Both the position numbers and the translations under genes were made by a program. From the NCBI RefSeq assembly GCF_014697355.1, contig NZ_JACJRQ010000021.1, forward strand, positions 80,198 to 144,197: a DNA stretch of 64,000 nt. The letters run 5' to 3'. Source of the stretch: Nostoc calcicola FACHB-3891 (GTDB lineage: Bacteria; Cyanobacteriota; Cyanobacteriia; Cyanobacteriales; Nostocaceae). The notes under the pieces are model-generated. The model was not told where the DNA came from and made no database searches. It saw only the letters and a program-made list of their open reading frames with translations. Position 1 is the stretch's first letter; each line of letters begins with the position of its first letter. This document shows, in pieces, positions 62,616-64,000 of the stretch.

Positions 62616-63759
62616 GTCAAATAAATCAGAAGGTAAAAATCAGTCATCAAGTTACGAGTTATGGATGAAGAATTAACACAATTCTTAACCCATACGGTGT
62701 TAAAAATTCGACGTTCGAGGAAGCATTTAAGACGACACTGGCTCACTTCTAACTCCTAACTTGAACCTTTGGTATTCGGTGTAAATAAACACCCGATCCA
62801 CAGATAACAAATTTACTAATTACAAACCTACATTTAGATACACACGGTTATTACTGTTAGATTATTCAAAACAAACATAGTTTGTAATAATTCTTAAACT
62901 CAGTCAATCATGGGGAAATTAGACAACCAAACATCAATTCTGACGATAGTCTCGATCGATTGAGGAGAGATTATTACTCGGTTAATGTTACATAATTTAT
63001 ACAAACTTTAATTCAGGATTTACTATTGCAACTATGCAAAATGGATACTCATAACTAAATCAATACATCCAGACGTGTTTGGAAAACTGAGCTTGATGCA
63101 TTTAAAGTTATGATAGTCAACATGAAAATATCACAAATACTTTCCTAAGTAAATACCCTAATTAAGAATTAGTAATAAAAAAAACTTTAAATTTCTGAAT
63201 TATTTTTTACAAATTCTTTGATATAGGGAACAACAGTATCATCGATGGGGAAACACAGTCAGCTTTCCTCATCAAACAGCACCCATACTTAATTGTCAAA
63301 GAATTCCCCATGACTTTTTTCCAGTTAAGTTCAATATGAATCAACTGCAAAAGTACCGTAGAGGAATCAACTATTAAATTTATGAAGGAAAGACAGTGAC
63401 TGGCTTCAGTAGATTTACTAGTTTAATCTTGCTATCCAGAAAATAGCCCGATTGTCGTTGTAGGTGAAGTTGGGCAATTTTACTATGTAATTACCGAAAT
63501 TTTATCTCACAAAAAAGTAAAAGCTACAAAGTTAAAAGTATCAATAAAAACTTTATTTCTGTGTAGATGCTGTTATTTGATAGTTGGATTGTTGAAAAAA
63601 TTCCACACACTGCAAGGGACTTACAACTAAAAAAATATCCTCTGGCTGTGTAGGTAGGGGGGCAGCTTTCAAAGGCAGGTTTTTTACATTCAATCTGAAA
63701 AAGCTTTAATACTTACTATCTATAGGACTCATATTTGATTTCTGAAATACACGTAGTAG
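62616..63759. promoter_or_regulatory. Long non-coding region upstream of the ABC exporter
   Basis: About 1.1 kb, AT-rich. It contains several very short ATG frames (fewer than 20 codons) but no convincing gene, and it must contain the exporter promoter on the minus strand. A GTTACGAGTTATGG-type repeat remnant lies near 62651. No further pattern. Confidence 0.4.
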
Positions 63760-63880
63760 CGTGTCAAGGCTAAAATGGTGCATTAACTTGACTCTTGTGG
63801 GATGGGCGTCTCGCCCGTCCGGTGCGGGCAAGATGCCCACACCACAAGAAAATTTATTGCAACATTTTAGCCTTGTCACG
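63760..63880. mobile_element. 121-bp MITE related to the adjacent IS
   Basis: The ends CGTGTCAAGGCTAAAATG and CATTTTAGCCTTGTCACG form inverted repeats of about 27 bp with few mismatches. The inside is a GGGCGTCTCGCCCGTCC stem. The outer motif GCTAAAAT-GTGCA also appears at the IS edge at 63892. Confidence 0.85.
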
Positions 63881-63891
63881 CCAGTAGTGGA

Positions 63892-64000
63892 CTGACACAG
63901 CTAAAATAGTGCAATAGATATGCCAAGATGAGGACTCGAAAGTGGGAAGAGGTCGCCGAGATAAAGTCCATCTGACGGTAGAACAGAGAGAAAAACTCGA
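63892..64000 (+). mobile_element. Left end of an IS630-like element, cut by the window edge
   Basis: CTGACACAGCTAAAATAGTG at 63892 resembles the MITE end, and a transposase-like reading frame begins 50 bp later. Only the left part is present, so family assignment is tentative. Confidence 0.6.
63942..64000 (+). CDS. IS630-like transposase, partial N-terminus
   Basis: A partial frame starting with GTG: VGRGRRDKVHLTVEQREKLE and then cut by the window end. The HLTVEQREKLE pattern is like the helix-turn-helix start of IS630-family transposases. The right part is missing, so it may be full length or broken outside the window. Confidence 0.6.
   Translation, partial: MGRGRRDKVHLTVEQREKL

Overview
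The window is chromosomal DNA from a filamentous, probably heterocyst-forming cyanobacterium of the order Nostocales. This rests on ferredoxin-dependent glutamate synthase, phycocyanobilin:ferredoxin oxidoreductase (pcyA), a PsbP-like lumen protein, a DevBCA-type exporter, a PEP-CTERM protein, frequent HIP1 octamers (GCGATCGC), and the short tandemly repeated heptamers and MITEs typical of Nostoc relatives. The genus cannot be fixed from the sequence alone. I saw no rRNA, tRNA or CRISPR array.

Layout. 1-9.5 kb: a mannose-6-phosphate-isomerase-type cupin, a phosphodiester glycosidase, the large glsF gene and a polysaccharide deacetylase. 9.5-10.9 kb is a 1.4 kb non-coding stretch with hairpins. 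10.9-20.3 kb: signal peptidase I, small conserved proteins, a DnaJ/TPR protein, a bifunctional penicillin-binding protein, and the compact tyrS-pyrF-secreted protein cluster, followed by a DUF29 gene, a MITE and a broken duplicate. 20.5-27.8 kb: a uracil-DNA glycosylase carrying a full-length intein, a phosphoribosyltransferase, a gene with an in-frame MITE insertion, uvrC, and a CheY-like regulator. 28-33.3 kb: a PEP-CTERM protein, an aminotransferase invaded by repeat sequence, a thioredoxin and ribD. 33.8-41 kb: two tandem Ser/Thr kinases, a Uma2 protein, a HAD phosphatase and a membrane protein. 41.2-46.6 kb: devB-devC-devA with a likely NtcA-activated promoter about 0.8 kb upstream, then pcyA. 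46.8-56 kb: maf, a PsbP-like gene, dapB, a beta-helix protein, cobH, a TPM-domain protein and small membrane proteins. 56.7-64 kb: an orphan metal-binding lipoprotein behind a Zur/Fur-like box, a type I secretion pair (HlyD adaptor plus cNMP/C39-like ABC transporter), a long non-coding stretch, and a MITE next to the edge of an IS630-like element.

Functional themes are nitrogen and amino-acid metabolism (glsF, dapB, aminotransferase), cofactors and pigments (ribD, cobH, pcyA), envelope building and export (PBP, deacetylase, lepB, DevBCA, type I system), DNA repair (UDG, uvrC) and signalling (kinases, response regulator). Most genes are single units or two-gene clusters.

The most striking item is the intein in the uracil-DNA glycosylase. 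It sits exactly before an iron-sulfur-cluster cysteine and retains splicing and LAGLIDADG endonuclease motifs. Second is the degree to which mobile and repeat DNA has entered or touched genes: an in-frame MITE at 24.5 kb, repeats inside the aminotransferase, repeats at the pyrF and aminotransferase starts, and triplication of the pcyA 3' end.
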